DNA of 64,000 nucleotides from Saccharomonospora sp. NB11 (GCF_015910535.1 NZ_JACBJG010000001.1:1-64000), one strand, 5' to 3'; counted from the first letter of the stretch, positions 46,668-56,199 are shown. Numbers and translations are program-made. Notes: generated by a model not told the origin, from the sequence alone.

Positions 46668-47600
46668 TCAATGACCGTGGCCGGGGCCCGGCGGGTGCTC
46701 CGCGTGCCCGGTCTCGACGGTGAACTCCGCCGTGTGGACGGTGTCCTCGTGCCGGAAGTCGAGGAACAACCGGTAGGTGCCCTCCGACGGCACCTCGGCG
46801 GCGAACTCGATCGCAGGACCGGGGTTCCCATCGTGGTCGCCGGGATGCACGTGCAGGTACGCGAGGTCGCCCGTGCGCACGGCGACGAGGTGCCCCGTGG
46901 CCCCGAGGTAGGGCTGCAGGTCCGTGACCGGGCGGCCGTCCTTGCTGACGGTCGCGGTGACCGTCGACGTGCGGCCCGGCACCAGCGCGCCGTCGAGGCG
47001 GACGTCGTAGCCGTCCACGTGCGCCACCCGCGAGGGCTCGTGGTGGACGGGCTGGAAGTCGCCCGGCACCGCCAGGTCGATCCCCAGGGTCGTCGACTCC
47101 CCGCCGGTCGGGGTGAAGTCGGCGAAAGCCCGGTAGCTGCCCGGGTCGTCGATCGTGATCGGCACGCTCCACGTGCCGTCGGCGGCCATCGTCGGGTGGA
47201 CGTGCTGGAAGTTCGTGGTGTCGCGGCGCAGCAGGATCAGGTGCATCCGCTTCTCGTGCTCGACGTCGAACCGGGTCACCGGCTCGCCCTGCGGGCCCGT
47301 GATCCGGAAGGACAACGTGGTCTTCTCGCCCGCTTCGAGTGTCGTGGTCTCCGGCGTGAAGGTGTAGCCGTTCTTCGACGACGCGAGCCCGTCCGGCAGG
47401 TGCTCTCCCGCCGCGTGCCCGTAGTGGACGTCTCCGGCGTCGCCCTCACCACTGTGGTCCGCGCCGGGCCCGGTGTGCGCGGCGTCCGCACCGCGCACAC
47501 CGGTGTCGCCGGGACCGACAGCCTCGCCGACCAGCCAGCCGCCGACGGCGACCAGCGCCAGCGACACGCCGTAGGCCGAGAGCTTGGCTGCTGTGTTCAT
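46668..47600 (-). CDS. Exported His-rich protein of the copper operon
   Basis: A 310-residue protein of unrecognised exact family. An N-terminal hydrophobic segment (AKLSAYGVSLALVAVGGWLV) exports or anchors it. A His/Asp/Gly-rich stretch (about 45-75) and a C-terminal HAEHPPGPGHGH tail could bind metal. The body looks like two beta-sandwich repeats, each with a His motif: FQHVHPTMAADGTW (about 130) and LAYLHVHPGDHDG (about 250). Position between copZ and copA and the clustered histidines suggest periplasmic-side copper binding. It could be tested as a new copper-resistance factor; I would not give it a name. Confidence 0.75.
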   Translation of the reverse strand: MNTAAKLSAYGVSLALVAVGGWLVGEAVGPGDTGVRGADAAHTGPGADHSGEGDAGDVHYGHAAGEHLPDGLASSKNGYTFTPETTTLEAGEKTTLSFRITGPQGEPVTRFDVEHEKRMHLILLRRDTTNFQHVHPTMAADGTWSVPITIDDPGSYRAFADFTPTGGESTTLGIDLAVPGDFQPVHHEPSRVAHVDGYDVRLDGALVPGRTSTVTATVSKDGRPVTDLQPYLGATGHLVAVRTGDLAYLHVHPGDHDGNPGPAIEFAAEVPSEGTYRLFLDFRHEDTVHTAEFTVETGHAEHPPGPGHGH

Positions 47601-47625
47601 GTCGCGTCCCGTCCCGAGGCGTCGA

Positions 47626-47832
47626 TCAGGCGCTCAGCGAGTACCCGGCCTCTTCCACGGCCTTGCGGACGTCGTCGAGGGCCAGCTCACGCTCGCTGGT
47701 CACCGTGACCTTGCCCGTGGGCAGGTCCACAGAGACGTTCGTGACACCGGCGATCTCCTGGACCTCCTCGGTCACGGAACTGGCGCAGTGGCCGCAGGTC
47801 ATGCCGGTCACCGTGTAGGTCTGCTCGGCCAT
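47626..47832 (-). CDS. copZ: Copper chaperone (heavy-metal-associated domain)
   Basis: A 68-residue ferredoxin-like HMA domain with the Cu(I) site GMTCGHCASSV (Cys13, Cys16) and the usual C-terminal KAVEEAGYSLS. It should carry Cu(I) to CopA in the cytoplasm. It lies between csoR (50 nt upstream) and the exported His-rich protein (25 nt downstream), all on the minus strand, so copper-induced expression with the operon is expected. Confidence 0.93.
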   Translation of the reverse strand: MAEQTYTVTGMTCGHCASSVTEEVQEIAGVTNVSVDLPTGKVTVTSERELALDDVRKAVEEAGYSLSA

Positions 47833-47882
47833 GTGGACTTCCTTTCCCGGTTCTGTCGGTGCTTCGGGGACGCCCCGACGGC

Positions 47883-48164
47883 TCAGGACCGCACCAGCCT
47901 GGCGATGGCCTCGGTGGCCTCCTTGACCTTCGCGTCCGCGGTCTCGCCGCCCTCGGCGATCGCCTGGGCGACGCAGTGCCGCAGATGCTCGTCCATGAGG
48001 CCGAGGGAGACCGCCTGCAACGCCTTCGTCGCCGCCGAGATCTGCGTCAACACGTCGATGCAGTACTCGTCGTTCTCGACCATGCGCTGAAGCCCTCGGA
48101 TCTGACCTTCGATCCGCCGCAGTCGCTTGAGATACGCGTCCTTACCCTGGGTGTATCCCCGCAT
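47883..48164 (-). CDS. csoR: Copper-sensing repressor CsoR
   Basis: A 93-residue all-helical DUF156 repressor. The N terminus GKDAYLKRLRRIEGQIRGLQRM is the conserved DNA-contacting helix; the Cu(I) ligands are Cys35 (NDEYCIDVL), His60 (MDEHLRHC) and Cys64, i.e. the X-Cys-His-Cys set of true copper sensors. MRGYTQGKDA is chosen as start because AGGAG stands 8 nt upstream; the longer frame runs into the promoter. It is the first gene of the copper operon and should repress it when copper is low. Confidence 0.94.
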   Translation of the reverse strand: MRGYTQGKDAYLKRLRRIEGQIRGLQRMVENDEYCIDVLTQISAATKALQAVSLGLMDEHLRHCVAQAIAEGGETADAKVKEATEAIARLVRS

Positions 48165-48266
48165 CGTGAACTCCTCGCCTCGCCGACACCGCACTATCAC
48201 AGTACCCGGTACCCGTATGGCAGGGATTCGGCTGATCAGCGATATTCGATGTCGACATCCACGGTT

Positions 48267-48283
48267 ATACTCTACCGGGGTAT
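48267..48283. promoter_or_regulatory. Possible CsoR operator
   Basis: ATACTCTACCGGGGTAT is an imperfect inverted repeat with ATAC/GTAT ends and a G/C-rich centre, similar in form to CsoR sites of actinobacteria. It lies about 100 bp upstream of csoR. A second GTACCCG-rich stretch occurs at about 48202-48218. Neither is proven. Confidence 0.45.
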
Positions 48284-48321
48284 CCCATATCAACCGATTC
48301 ACCCGACCGTGGAGACGACGA

Positions 48322-48359
48322 AGGGCCTGCCCGCACCACAGCAGGTGCGGACAGGCCCT
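48322..48359 (-). terminator. Hairpin downstream of the subtilase gene
   Basis: AGGGCCTG and CCGCACC (48322-48337) pair with GGTGCGG and CAGGCCCT (48344-48359) with one C/A mismatch and a 6-nt loop. It lies 23 nt beyond the subtilase stop on the minus strand. Confidence 0.75.
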
Positions 48360-48382
48360 CAGGGAAGGAACCGGTCAGACTC

Positions 48383-49948
<1,566 letters not shown>

Positions 49949-49960
49949 TGTTCCTCCTAC

Positions 49961-49976
49961 ACGTTCCGGTGAACGT
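49961..49976. promoter_or_regulatory. Inverted repeat before the subtilase gene
   Basis: ACGTTCCGGTGAACGT is a perfect 6-bp inverted repeat around CGGT, 12 bp upstream of the protease start. It may be an operator or a leader hairpin. The rest of the divergent gap (to 50221) contains duplicated CGGACAG (50064, 50123) and GTTGGTCCGA (50086, 50135) motifs. Confidence 0.4.
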
Positions 49977-50221
49977 TGGCGGAAAAAGTAAGCGCGACGG
50001 CCGTCCACAGATAGTTCTTGTTTCGGACGGACAAAAGCGGTAAGCGACCCGCATCTGACGACTCGGACAGCCCGACAACCACCCTGTTGGTCCGAGCCGA
50101 AAGTAGGAAGAGTGTCCTGATCCGGACAGGCTCCGTTGGTCCGAACGAGCCACTTCTCTGTGATCTACGACACCTTGGACAACCGGGAAAGACCGCCGGA
50201 CGTGAGTGGACCTCCGCGGTC

Positions 50222-50227
50222 TAGGCT
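50222..50227 (+). promoter_or_regulatory. -10 box of a leaderless transcript (BpsA-like gene)
   Basis: TAGGCT followed by 7 nt and GTG at 50235; no SD precedes that GTG, so transcription probably begins at the start codon. Confidence 0.6.
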
Positions 50228-50234
50228 CCGTGTC

Positions 50235-51641
50235 GTGGATCTCGGCGTGTTCGCGCGGCAGTACCGGTGGGCTCTCGACCGTCTCGACGCGGGGTGGGTG
50301 CAGTTCGACGACCTCGTGCGCGACACGGGTCTGCCACGGCGCTCGGTGGAGGAGCTGCTCGACGACCTCGCCGACGATCTCGAACGCGACGGCACCGCCC
50401 TGCGACTGCGTCCGGACACCGCGCGGCCTCGCCTCGCCGGTCGCCGGGCCGAAGTGCCGACCGACTTCACCGCCCGCGTCGCGGCTCACCTCGCCGACGT
50501 GCCTCCACCGTTGCCCGCCCTCGACCACGTCCAGGCGACCGTCGACACCGTGGTGAACCGTGCCCTGTGGCTCGACGAGCAGTACGACCTCGGTCGACTC
50601 CGGCTCGTGTTCGTGGGAGACCACGACCTGACCTCGCTCGCGGTGCGAGAGCTTCGCCCCGACGCCGATCTCGCCGTGGTCGACGTGGACGACCGCGTGC
50701 TCGAACACGTCGACCGGCGCAGCGGAGGCACGATCGACGTCGTGCACGCCGACCTGCGGTTCGGGTTGCCCCGCGCCGTGGCCGGCTCGGCCGACCTCGT
50801 GTTCAGCGACCCGCCCTACACCCCGGAGGGCATGGGCCTGTTCGCGGCGCGCGCGATCGAGTGTCTGTCCGATCCTCCGCACGGCCGGGTCCTGCTCGCC
50901 TACGGCTACAGCCGACGCCATCCCACACTCGGCCAGCAGGTCCAGAAGGCACTACTCAACCTCGGACTGACGTTCGAGGCGATCCTGCCGGGTTTCCACC
51001 GCTACCACGGCGCGCAGGCCGTCGGCAGCTCCGCCGACCTCTACGTCTGTCAGCCGACGCCCCGAGCCCGCAGGAAGACCAAGTCGCCCCAGGCGATCTA
51101 CACGCACGGCCCTCGGTCCGTCGAGTCCGGCGGCACCGCCGCCCCCGAGGTGCGCGCAGCGGTGGACCGGATCGCCGGAGAGGGCGGGCGCGACGTCGTG
51201 TCGGCGGGTCCTGATTGGACGAAGCCGACCACGGTGGACCCGGGCAGGGCGGCGACCGTCGACCTCACGGGAGACCCCGGTCCGTGGTTGTGCCGCGTGC
51301 TGCTCGGGGTGAACGCCGAACGCCTGGCCGTGCTGGTGCCCAACGCCCATCCCGACCTCGCCGACGCCGCCGCGCAGGCGGCGCTGATCGACCTCGTCGC
51401 GCCGAAGTACCGACTGCGGCTGCTGCGCAGCACTCCGGACAACAAGCACGCCGTGGTGGTCGCGGAGAAGACCGGAACCACCACGGCCGCGCATCCGGTG
51501 TGGACCAGAGCCCACGCCCGCCTGGGCAACGTCTGGCCGGAAGCTCCCGGCGACGTGGCCGACCGGCGGTTGATCGACCTCCCCCGCCACCGCATCGTCG
51601 ACGTGCTCCGTCGACTCTCGGAGGGCGACACCGCCGACTAG
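50235..51641 (+). CDS. Branched-polyamine synthase-like protein (BpsA/DUF43 family)
   Basis: A 468-residue protein with an N-terminal winged-helix-like segment (residues 5-55, FDDLVRDTGLPRRSVEELLDDL) and a Rossmann-type aminopropyltransferase domain. Hallmarks of archaeal BpsA are visible: LVFVGDHDLTSLAVRE (G-D-x-D), LAVVDVDDRVLEHV and the catalytic loop LVFSDPPYTPEGMGLFAARA. The archaeal enzyme adds aminopropyl groups to spermidine. About residues 280-345 are a basic/variable linker and the C-terminal 120 residues are a second alpha/beta part, so it is longer than archaeal BpsA. The leaderless GTG at 50235 was chosen over an upstream frame. The substrate in actinomycetes is not known to me. 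Confidence 0.75.
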   Translation: MDLGVFARQYRWALDRLDAGWVQFDDLVRDTGLPRRSVEELLDDLADDLERDGTALRLRPDTARPRLAGRRAEVPTDFTARVAAHLADVPPPLPALDHVQATVDTVVNRALWLDEQYDLGRLRLVFVGDHDLTSLAVRELRPDADLAVVDVDDRVLEHVDRRSGGTIDVVHADLRFGLPRAVAGSADLVFSDPPYTPEGMGLFAARAIECLSDPPHGRVLLAYGYSRRHPTLGQQVQKALLNLGLTFEAILPGFHRYHGAQAVGSSADLYVCQPTPRARRKTKSPQAIYTHGPRSVESGGTAAPEVRAAVDRIAGEGGRDVVSAGPDWTKPTTVDPGRAATVDLTGDPGPWLCRVLLGVNAERLAVLVPNAHPDLADAAAQAALIDLVAPKYRLRLLRSTPDNKHAVVVAEKTGTTTAAHPVWTRAHARLGNVWPEAPGDVADRRLIDLPRHRIVDVLRRLSEGDTAD

Positions 51642-51646
51642 GGCGA

Positions 51647-52180
51647 TCAGAACTTCCGGCTCGCCGGAACCGCCAACAGGATGAGCGTCACGAGCCCGAG
51701 CACGCCGGACAGCCACCCGTTGCGTCCCTCCGACAGCACCATCGCCACGGTGTTGAGCACGAGGCCGACTCCGCACGCGGCGTACAGCACCGGCGTCTTG
51801 CACTTCAGCGCCGTCGCACCGCCCCAGATGTAGACACCGCCCACCACGAGCGAGGCCAGGCCCAGCAGCATGATGAGGGTGCCGTAGTCGGTGCCCGTCG
51901 CGTACGCGTCCTCCAGGTCGCCCACGAGCGAGCCACCGAGAATCCACAGCAGCCCACCGATGATCTCGAAGGCCGACGTGATGAACCCGAACACGGCCGC
52001 CGCGGTGAGCGTGCCGGGACGCTCGGGACGCACCATGTGGATGTCGCCGGGCATGGGGCTGGCAGGCAGCGCACCTCCCGGCATCGGCGGCATCGGCGGC
52101 ATCGCAGGGGGCGGCGCCATGCCCGGTTGCTGGTACTGCGGCCCCTGCGGAGAGCCGGTCCCGTGAGGGTCTACCGACAT
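51647..52180 (-). CDS. Small integral membrane protein, Pro-rich N terminus
   Basis: A 177-residue protein. About 55 N-terminal cytoplasmic residues are rich in Pro, Gly, Met and Gln (PPPAMPPMPPMPGG), followed by four hydrophobic helices: LTAAAVFGFITSAFEIIGGL, GTLIMLLGLASLVVGGVYIW, PVLYAACGVGLVLNTVAMVL and WLSGVLGLVTLILLAV. The architecture is frequent among actinomycete proteins of unknown role. GGAGAAC precedes the ATG. It converges with the BpsA-like gene with a 5-bp gap. Confidence 0.75.
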   Translation of the reverse strand: MSVDPHGTGSPQGPQYQQPGMAPPPAMPPMPPMPGGALPASPMPGDIHMVRPERPGTLTAAAVFGFITSAFEIIGGLLWILGGSLVGDLEDAYATGTDYGTLIMLLGLASLVVGGVYIWGGATALKCKTPVLYAACGVGLVLNTVAMVLSEGRNGWLSGVLGLVTLILLAVPASRKF

Positions 52181-52317
52181 CGTTCTCCTCTCCTCCGTCA
52201 GCGCACCCTGCGCCGCGGACGCCGCAGCTTAGCGTGACCGACCGACGATCGAGGCCCGGTCGAAGGGGGAACCGACGGGCGGCCGAGGACCGGATCGCCC
52301 TCGACCGCCCGACGTCG

Positions 52318-53496
52318 TCACCGCGTCGCCGACGTGGACACGCCGTCGGACTCGGCGGCCTTCGCCACGGCCGCGGCGACCTCCGGGGCCACGCGCTCGT
52401 CGAGCGGGCTCGGCACGATCCGGTCGACGGCCAGCGAGTCGGCCGCGACGGACAGGATCGCGTCGGCTGCCGCGAGCTTCATGTTCTCCGTGATGGCCGT
52501 CGCCCCGGCGTCGAGCGCGCCCTTGAACACCCCGGGGAACGCCAACACGTTGTTGATCTGGTTGGGGAAGTCGCTGCGTCCCGTGGCCACCACCGAGGCG
52601 TACCGGGCCGCGACCTCCGGATGCACCTCCGGGTCCGGATTCGACAACGCGAACACCACGGGGTCGGGAGCCATCGTCGCGAGCAGTTCGCCGTCCACAC
52701 GGGAGCTGGAGAGTCCGATGAAAACGTCCGCCCCGCGCAGCGCCTCGGCGATCCCCCCGCGCAGCCCCTCCGCGTTGGTGAGTTCCGCGAGTTCGGCCTT
52801 GACCGGGTTCAGGTGGTCGCGCCCGCTGTGGATGATGCCCTTGGAGTCGAGCACCGTGACGTCGCCGACTCCGGCGGCCCGCAGGATCTTCGCGCACGCG
52901 ACTCCCGCGGCTCCGGCGCCGGAGATGACCACGCGCTGGTCGGCCACGTCGCGTCCGAGCACCTGGGCGGCCCCACGCAGCGCCGCCAGCACCACGATGG
53001 CCGTGCCGTGTTGATCGTCGTGCATGACCGGGCAGTCGAGCGCCTCGACCAGCTTGGCCTCCAGCTCGAAGCACCGCGGAGCGGACACGTCCTCGAGGTT
53101 GACCGCACCGAACGACGGCCGGAGCCGCACGAGGGTCTCGACGATCTCGTCGACGTCCGTGGTGTCCAACACGAGGGGGATGGAGTCGAGCCCGGCGAAC
53201 GTCTTGAACAGCACCGACTTGCCTTCCATCACCGGAAGCGACGCTCGCGCCCCGATGTCGCCGAGGCCCAGTACCGCCGTGCCGTCGCTCACCACGGCGA
53301 CGAGGCGGTCGGCCCACGTGTAGCGGGCGGCCAACGCGGGGTCGTCGGCGATGGCGCGGCTGACCTTCGCCACACCGGGGGTGTAGGCGATGGAGAGGTC
53401 ACGCGCCTCGCAGATGGGGCGGGTGGCGGCCACCGAGAGCTTTCCGCGCTCGTGACCATGGAAGATGTCTTCGTCGCTCACCTGAGCCTGGGACAC
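52318..53496 (-). CDS. NAD(P)-dependent malic enzyme
   Basis: A 392-residue short bacterial malic enzyme that decarboxylates malate to pyruvate. It shows SIAYTPGVAKVSRAIA with the Tyr proton donor, the Lys region GKSVLFKTFAGLDSIP, the metal-binding acid cluster VNLEDVSAPRCFELE and MHDDQHGTAIVVLAAL, Rossmann motif VISGAGAAGVACAKIL and FALSNPDPEVHPEVA. The GTG at 53496 (VSQAQVSDEDIF) has GGAG 6 nt upstream; the reading frame upstream of it is not protein-like. An isolated gene; likely anaplerotic balance with Kgd-dependent carbon flow. Confidence 0.9.
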   Translation of the reverse strand: MSQAQVSDEDIFHGHERGKLSVAATRPICEARDLSIAYTPGVAKVSRAIADDPALAARYTWADRLVAVVSDGTAVLGLGDIGARASLPVMEGKSVLFKTFAGLDSIPLVLDTTDVDEIVETLVRLRPSFGAVNLEDVSAPRCFELEAKLVEALDCPVMHDDQHGTAIVVLAALRGAAQVLGRDVADQRVVISGAGAAGVACAKILRAAGVGDVTVLDSKGIIHSGRDHLNPVKAELAELTNAEGLRGGIAEALRGADVFIGLSSSRVDGELLATMAPDPVVFALSNPDPEVHPEVAARYASVVATGRSDFPNQINNVLAFPGVFKGALDAGATAITENMKLAAADAILSVAADSLAVDRIVPSPLDERVAPEVAAAVAKAAESDGVSTSATR

Positions 53497-53817
53497 AACA
53501 ATCTCCGTGACTGGAAGACGGGACGCATTCGAAGAATCCGGGCGTCCCCGGTGAAGTGGGTTCCTCCACACGGCGAGTCCGGCGCTGTAGCGCACCTCGC
53601 CGCCGAGGCGTCCGTCGAGGCCCGTGGTGAGGTGGGTCGGATGACACCGTGGCCGCGGACGCAGCGGTTCGACCAGTGTGCCAGTAGGCCCGCTCGCCCT
53701 GTCGCCCGGTGCGGTTGAGATCACAGAAGACTCCACTCTTTAGGCTGGTCAGCGGGCGGTTAGCAAGACGTCCGTCCGGCTTGTGTGGCCTCTCCCGGCA
53801 TCGCGACCGACGCGCTC
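53497..53817. other. Divergent promoter region between malic enzyme and epimerase genes
   Basis: About 320 bp. I see no supported gene and no clear hairpin. It must contain the malic enzyme promoter (minus strand) and ends with the leaderless promoter of the epimerase gene. Confidence 0.45.
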
Positions 53818-53823
53818 TAAGCT
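53818..53823 (+). promoter_or_regulatory. -10 box of the leaderless epimerase gene
   Basis: TAAGCT is followed by exactly 7 nt and ATG at 53831, with no SD. Confidence 0.62.
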
Positions 53824-53830
53824 GGCGCGC

Positions 53831-54439
53831 ATGGACGTGCGCGAACTGTCCGTGAAGGACTCCTACGAGTTCGTTCCCCGGACTTTCCCGGACCAGCGAG
53901 GCTTCTTCTCCGCCCCCTACCAGCAGGCGGCGTTCGTCGACGCGGTCGGCCACCCGTTGTCCGTCGCGCAGACCAACAACACGGTGTCCCGCCGGGGGAC
54001 GGTGCGCGGCATCCACTTCAAGGACGTCCCGCCGGGGCAGGGCAAGTACGTCTACTGCGCTCGGGGAGCCCTGCTCGACGTCGTCGTCGATCTTCGGGTG
54101 GGCTCGCCGACCTTCGGCAAGTGGGACGCCGTGCGCCTCGACGACCGGAGCCTCCGGTGCGTCTATCTCGCCGAGGGACTCGGTCACGCGGTCATGTCCC
54201 TGGAGGACGACACCGTGATGACGTACCTGTGCTCCACCGGGTACGACCCGGCAACCGAACACGGGGTCGATCCGCTCGACCCGGCGCTCGGGCTGCCCTG
54301 GCCGTCGGACGTCGAGCCGCTGCTGTCGGAGAAAGACGCCGCCGCCCCGACACTCGCCGACGCTCTCACGAGCGGCTTGCTGCCCCGTTACGAGGACTGC
54401 GTCGCCCACTACGAGCGACTGCGGAAGGGCGAGAGCTGA
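53831..54439 (+). CDS. dTDP-4-dehydrorhamnose 3,5-epimerase family protein
   Basis: A 202-residue cupin-fold epimerase of the RmlC type. The substrate-binding FPDQRGFFSAPYQQAAF, the catalytic-His motif NTVSRRGTVRGIHFKD (about residues 50-62), GKYVYCARGALLDVVVDLR (Asp partner) and YLAEGLGHAVMSLEDDTVMTYLCSTGYDP are present. ATG 53831 is leaderless. No other dTDP-sugar genes (rmlA, B or D) surround it, and in actinomycetes such lone copies may belong to sugar-decorated wall or natural products; thus I do not write rmlC as certain. Confidence 0.85.
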   Translation: MDVRELSVKDSYEFVPRTFPDQRGFFSAPYQQAAFVDAVGHPLSVAQTNNTVSRRGTVRGIHFKDVPPGQGKYVYCARGALLDVVVDLRVGSPTFGKWDAVRLDDRSLRCVYLAEGLGHAVMSLEDDTVMTYLCSTGYDPATEHGVDPLDPALGLPWPSDVEPLLSEKDAAAPTLADALTSGLLPRYEDCVAHYERLRKGES

Positions 54440-54577
54440 CGGGCGACCGACCGCCGAGCGTGACCGTCGCAGTCACCCTCAGCCACGACTGGTCCCGACA
54501 CGTGTGACACTCGAACGGGCACGTCACAAGGGAGTCGAGGTGTGCCTCGACGAGCCCCTGATTCCCTGGAAGACAGC

Positions 54578-54583
54578 TATATT
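54578..54583 (+). promoter_or_regulatory. -10 box of the leaderless phosphatase-like gene
   Basis: TATATT, the best -10 match in the window, is followed by 6 nt and GTG at 54590. Confidence 0.65.
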
Positions 54584-54589
54584 GCAGGC

Positions 54590-55177
54590 GTGCCCGACCA
54601 CCGCCTGTTCCTCCTGCGACACGCCCTGACCGAGTGGTCCGCGGTCGGGCGATTCACCGGGAGGAGCGACCCGCCCCTGACCGCCGTCGGAGAACGGCAG
54701 GCCCACGCGGCAGGGCGCACCTATGCCCTCATGTCGGACGACGTTCCGACGCTCGTGCTGAGCAGTCCTCGCCGGGCTCCGCTCCGGACCGCCGAACTCG
54801 CCGGGCTCGCCGTGTCCGAGACCACCGACGCGCTGCTGGAGTGGGACCACGGGACGTACGAGGGCCGCACCGTCGACGAGGTCCGGTACCGCGTCCCGGG
54901 CTGGTCGGTGTGGTCCCATCCCGTCCCCGACGGCGAGTCGGTCGACCACGTGGAGCAGCGTGCCGACGCCCTGCTGGCCCGTGTGCGCGAGGAGCTGACC
55001 CGCCAACCGGTCGCCCTGGTGGTGCCAGGCGACTTCGGGCGGGTACTCGTCGCGCGCTGGCTGCATCTCCCCACCACGGCGGGCCGGTCCTTCGGCCTCG
55101 ACCCCGCGAGCCTCACCGTGCTCGGTCGCGCCGCCCACGGGCCGCGGCTACTGCACTTGAACCTGCCACCGTCCTGA
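54590..55177 (+). CDS. Histidine-phosphatase-superfamily protein with altered active site
   Basis: A 195-residue phosphoglycerate-mutase-like protein. The first motif is LFLLRHALTEWS (RHA in place of RHG), the second Arg and Glu are present in SSPRRAPLRTAELAG and LEWDHGTYEGRTV. The second catalytic His, normally in a SHG or HGH motif near the C terminus, is replaced: the segment reads VALVVPGDFGRVLVARW (Pro where His belongs, about residue 143). In M. tuberculosis Rv3214 (Gpm2, acid phosphatase) the equivalent is an intact SHGH as I remember it. The protein may be inactive or have another role. Leaderless GTG 54590. Confidence 0.82.
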   Translation: MPDHRLFLLRHALTEWSAVGRFTGRSDPPLTAVGERQAHAAGRTYALMSDDVPTLVLSSPRRAPLRTAELAGLAVSETTDALLEWDHGTYEGRTVDEVRYRVPGWSVWSHPVPDGESVDHVEQRADALLARVREELTRQPVALVVPGDFGRVLVARWLHLPTTAGRSFGLDPASLTVLGRAAHGPRLLHLNLPPS

Positions 55178-55211
55178 TCACCGCGTCGAAGTCGCCGGAA
55201 GAGGAATCGTC

Positions 55212-55706
55212 TTGGAAAGCCACATCCGTCGGGTCCGCGAGTCGGACGTCGACACCGTCGTCTCACTCGTCCACGATCTCGCCGAGTACGAGAAGGCACC
55301 GCACGAGTGCCACCTCACGTCGGACCAGCTCCGCAGCGCGCTGTTCGGTGAGAATCCGGCGCTCTACGGGCACGTCGCCGAGGTCGACGGCGAGGTCGTC
55401 GGGTTCACGCTGTGGTTCCTCAACTTCTCCACCTGGCGTGGCGTGCACGGCATCTACCTCGAGGACCTCTACGTCCGGCCCGAGATGCGCGGACGCGGGC
55501 TGGGCAAGGCGCTGCTGGCGACCCTCGCCAAGGAGTGCGTCGACCGCGGCTACGCCCGCCTGGAGTGGTGGGTGCTGAACTGGAACCCGGCGATCGAGTT
55601 CTACGCCTCGCTCGGCGCACAGGCGATGGACGAGTGGACCGTCTACCGGCTCACCGACCGACCGCTCACCGAGCTGGCGTCCGAGGCCCCTGCCGTCGAG
55701 GGCTGA
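55212..55706 (+). CDS. GNAT acetyltransferase resembling diamine/spermidine N1-acetyltransferases
   Basis: A 164-residue acetyltransferase. The region SLVHDLAEYEKAPHECHLTS and ALFGENPALYGHVAE, then FLNFSTWRGVHGIYLEDLYVRPEMRGRGLGKALL (acetyl-CoA loop RGRGLG, about residue 95) and WWVLNWNPAIEFYASLGAQ are the pattern of the SSAT class. The substrate may be a polyamine or a thialysine-like amine; this is inference. The TTG at 55212 has AGAGGAA upstream and is the only start before the conserved first strand. It follows the phosphatase-like gene after 34 nt. Confidence 0.8.
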   Translation: MESHIRRVRESDVDTVVSLVHDLAEYEKAPHECHLTSDQLRSALFGENPALYGHVAEVDGEVVGFTLWFLNFSTWRGVHGIYLEDLYVRPEMRGRGLGKALLATLAKECVDRGYARLEWWVLNWNPAIEFYASLGAQAMDEWTVYRLTDRPLTELASEAPAVEG

Positions 55707-55719
55707 GGTCACTCGCCGG

Positions 55720-56199
55720 TCACTCGCCTCGCTGCTCGCGTTCGGCGGCACGTCCCGCCGCACCGCCACGGCGGGCGGCCTCCTCCTCGCTCTCCCCCGG
55801 ACGCTGCCCGAGCACCCAGGCTCGCGACGGCTCCTGGAACAGCAGGACGATCACGACCGCACCCACGATCATCACGGGGACGCCGAAGCCCGGCTGGTTC
55901 GACGGTCCCGTGGCGTACCACCCCATCCCGATCACCACGAGATTGACGACCAACGACGGCGACCGCGCCCACGTCTTGCCGAACAACAACGCCACCGCAC
56001 ACGCCAGCACACCGGCCGCGAGCACCACGTAGTAGGCGATCTCGGCCGCGACGTTGTTGCCCGTCATGGCGGGTTCGTCACCCGCGTTCACGGCGAGCAG
56101 GACTCCGAAGGCGAGGAGTGCGAGACCGGGCAGAGCGGTGAGTGCACCCGCGAGACGAACCTGACGCGGCGCTGGGGAGACGAGGTCGCTGATCGGCAC
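55720..56199 (-). CDS. Integral membrane protein, four helices
   Basis: A 159-residue hypothetical membrane protein. Helices: LAGALTALPGLALLAFGVLL, IAYYVVLAAGVLACAVALLF, SPSLVVNLVVIGMGWYATG and FGVPVMIVGAVVIVLLFQ, then a charged Glu/Arg-rich cytoplasmic tail of about 30 residues. In the comparable mycobacterial region a small integral membrane protein (Rv3217c) stands at this place, between an acetyltransferase and the lipid-kinase-like gene, which supports it as real. Function unknown. Confidence 0.75.
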   Translation of the reverse strand: MPISDLVSPAPRQVRLAGALTALPGLALLAFGVLLAVNAGDEPAMTGNNVAAEIAYYVVLAAGVLACAVALLFGKTWARSPSLVVNLVVIGMGWYATGPSNQPGFGVPVMIVGAVVIVLLFQEPSRAWVLGQRPGESEEEAARRGGAAGRAAEREQRGE

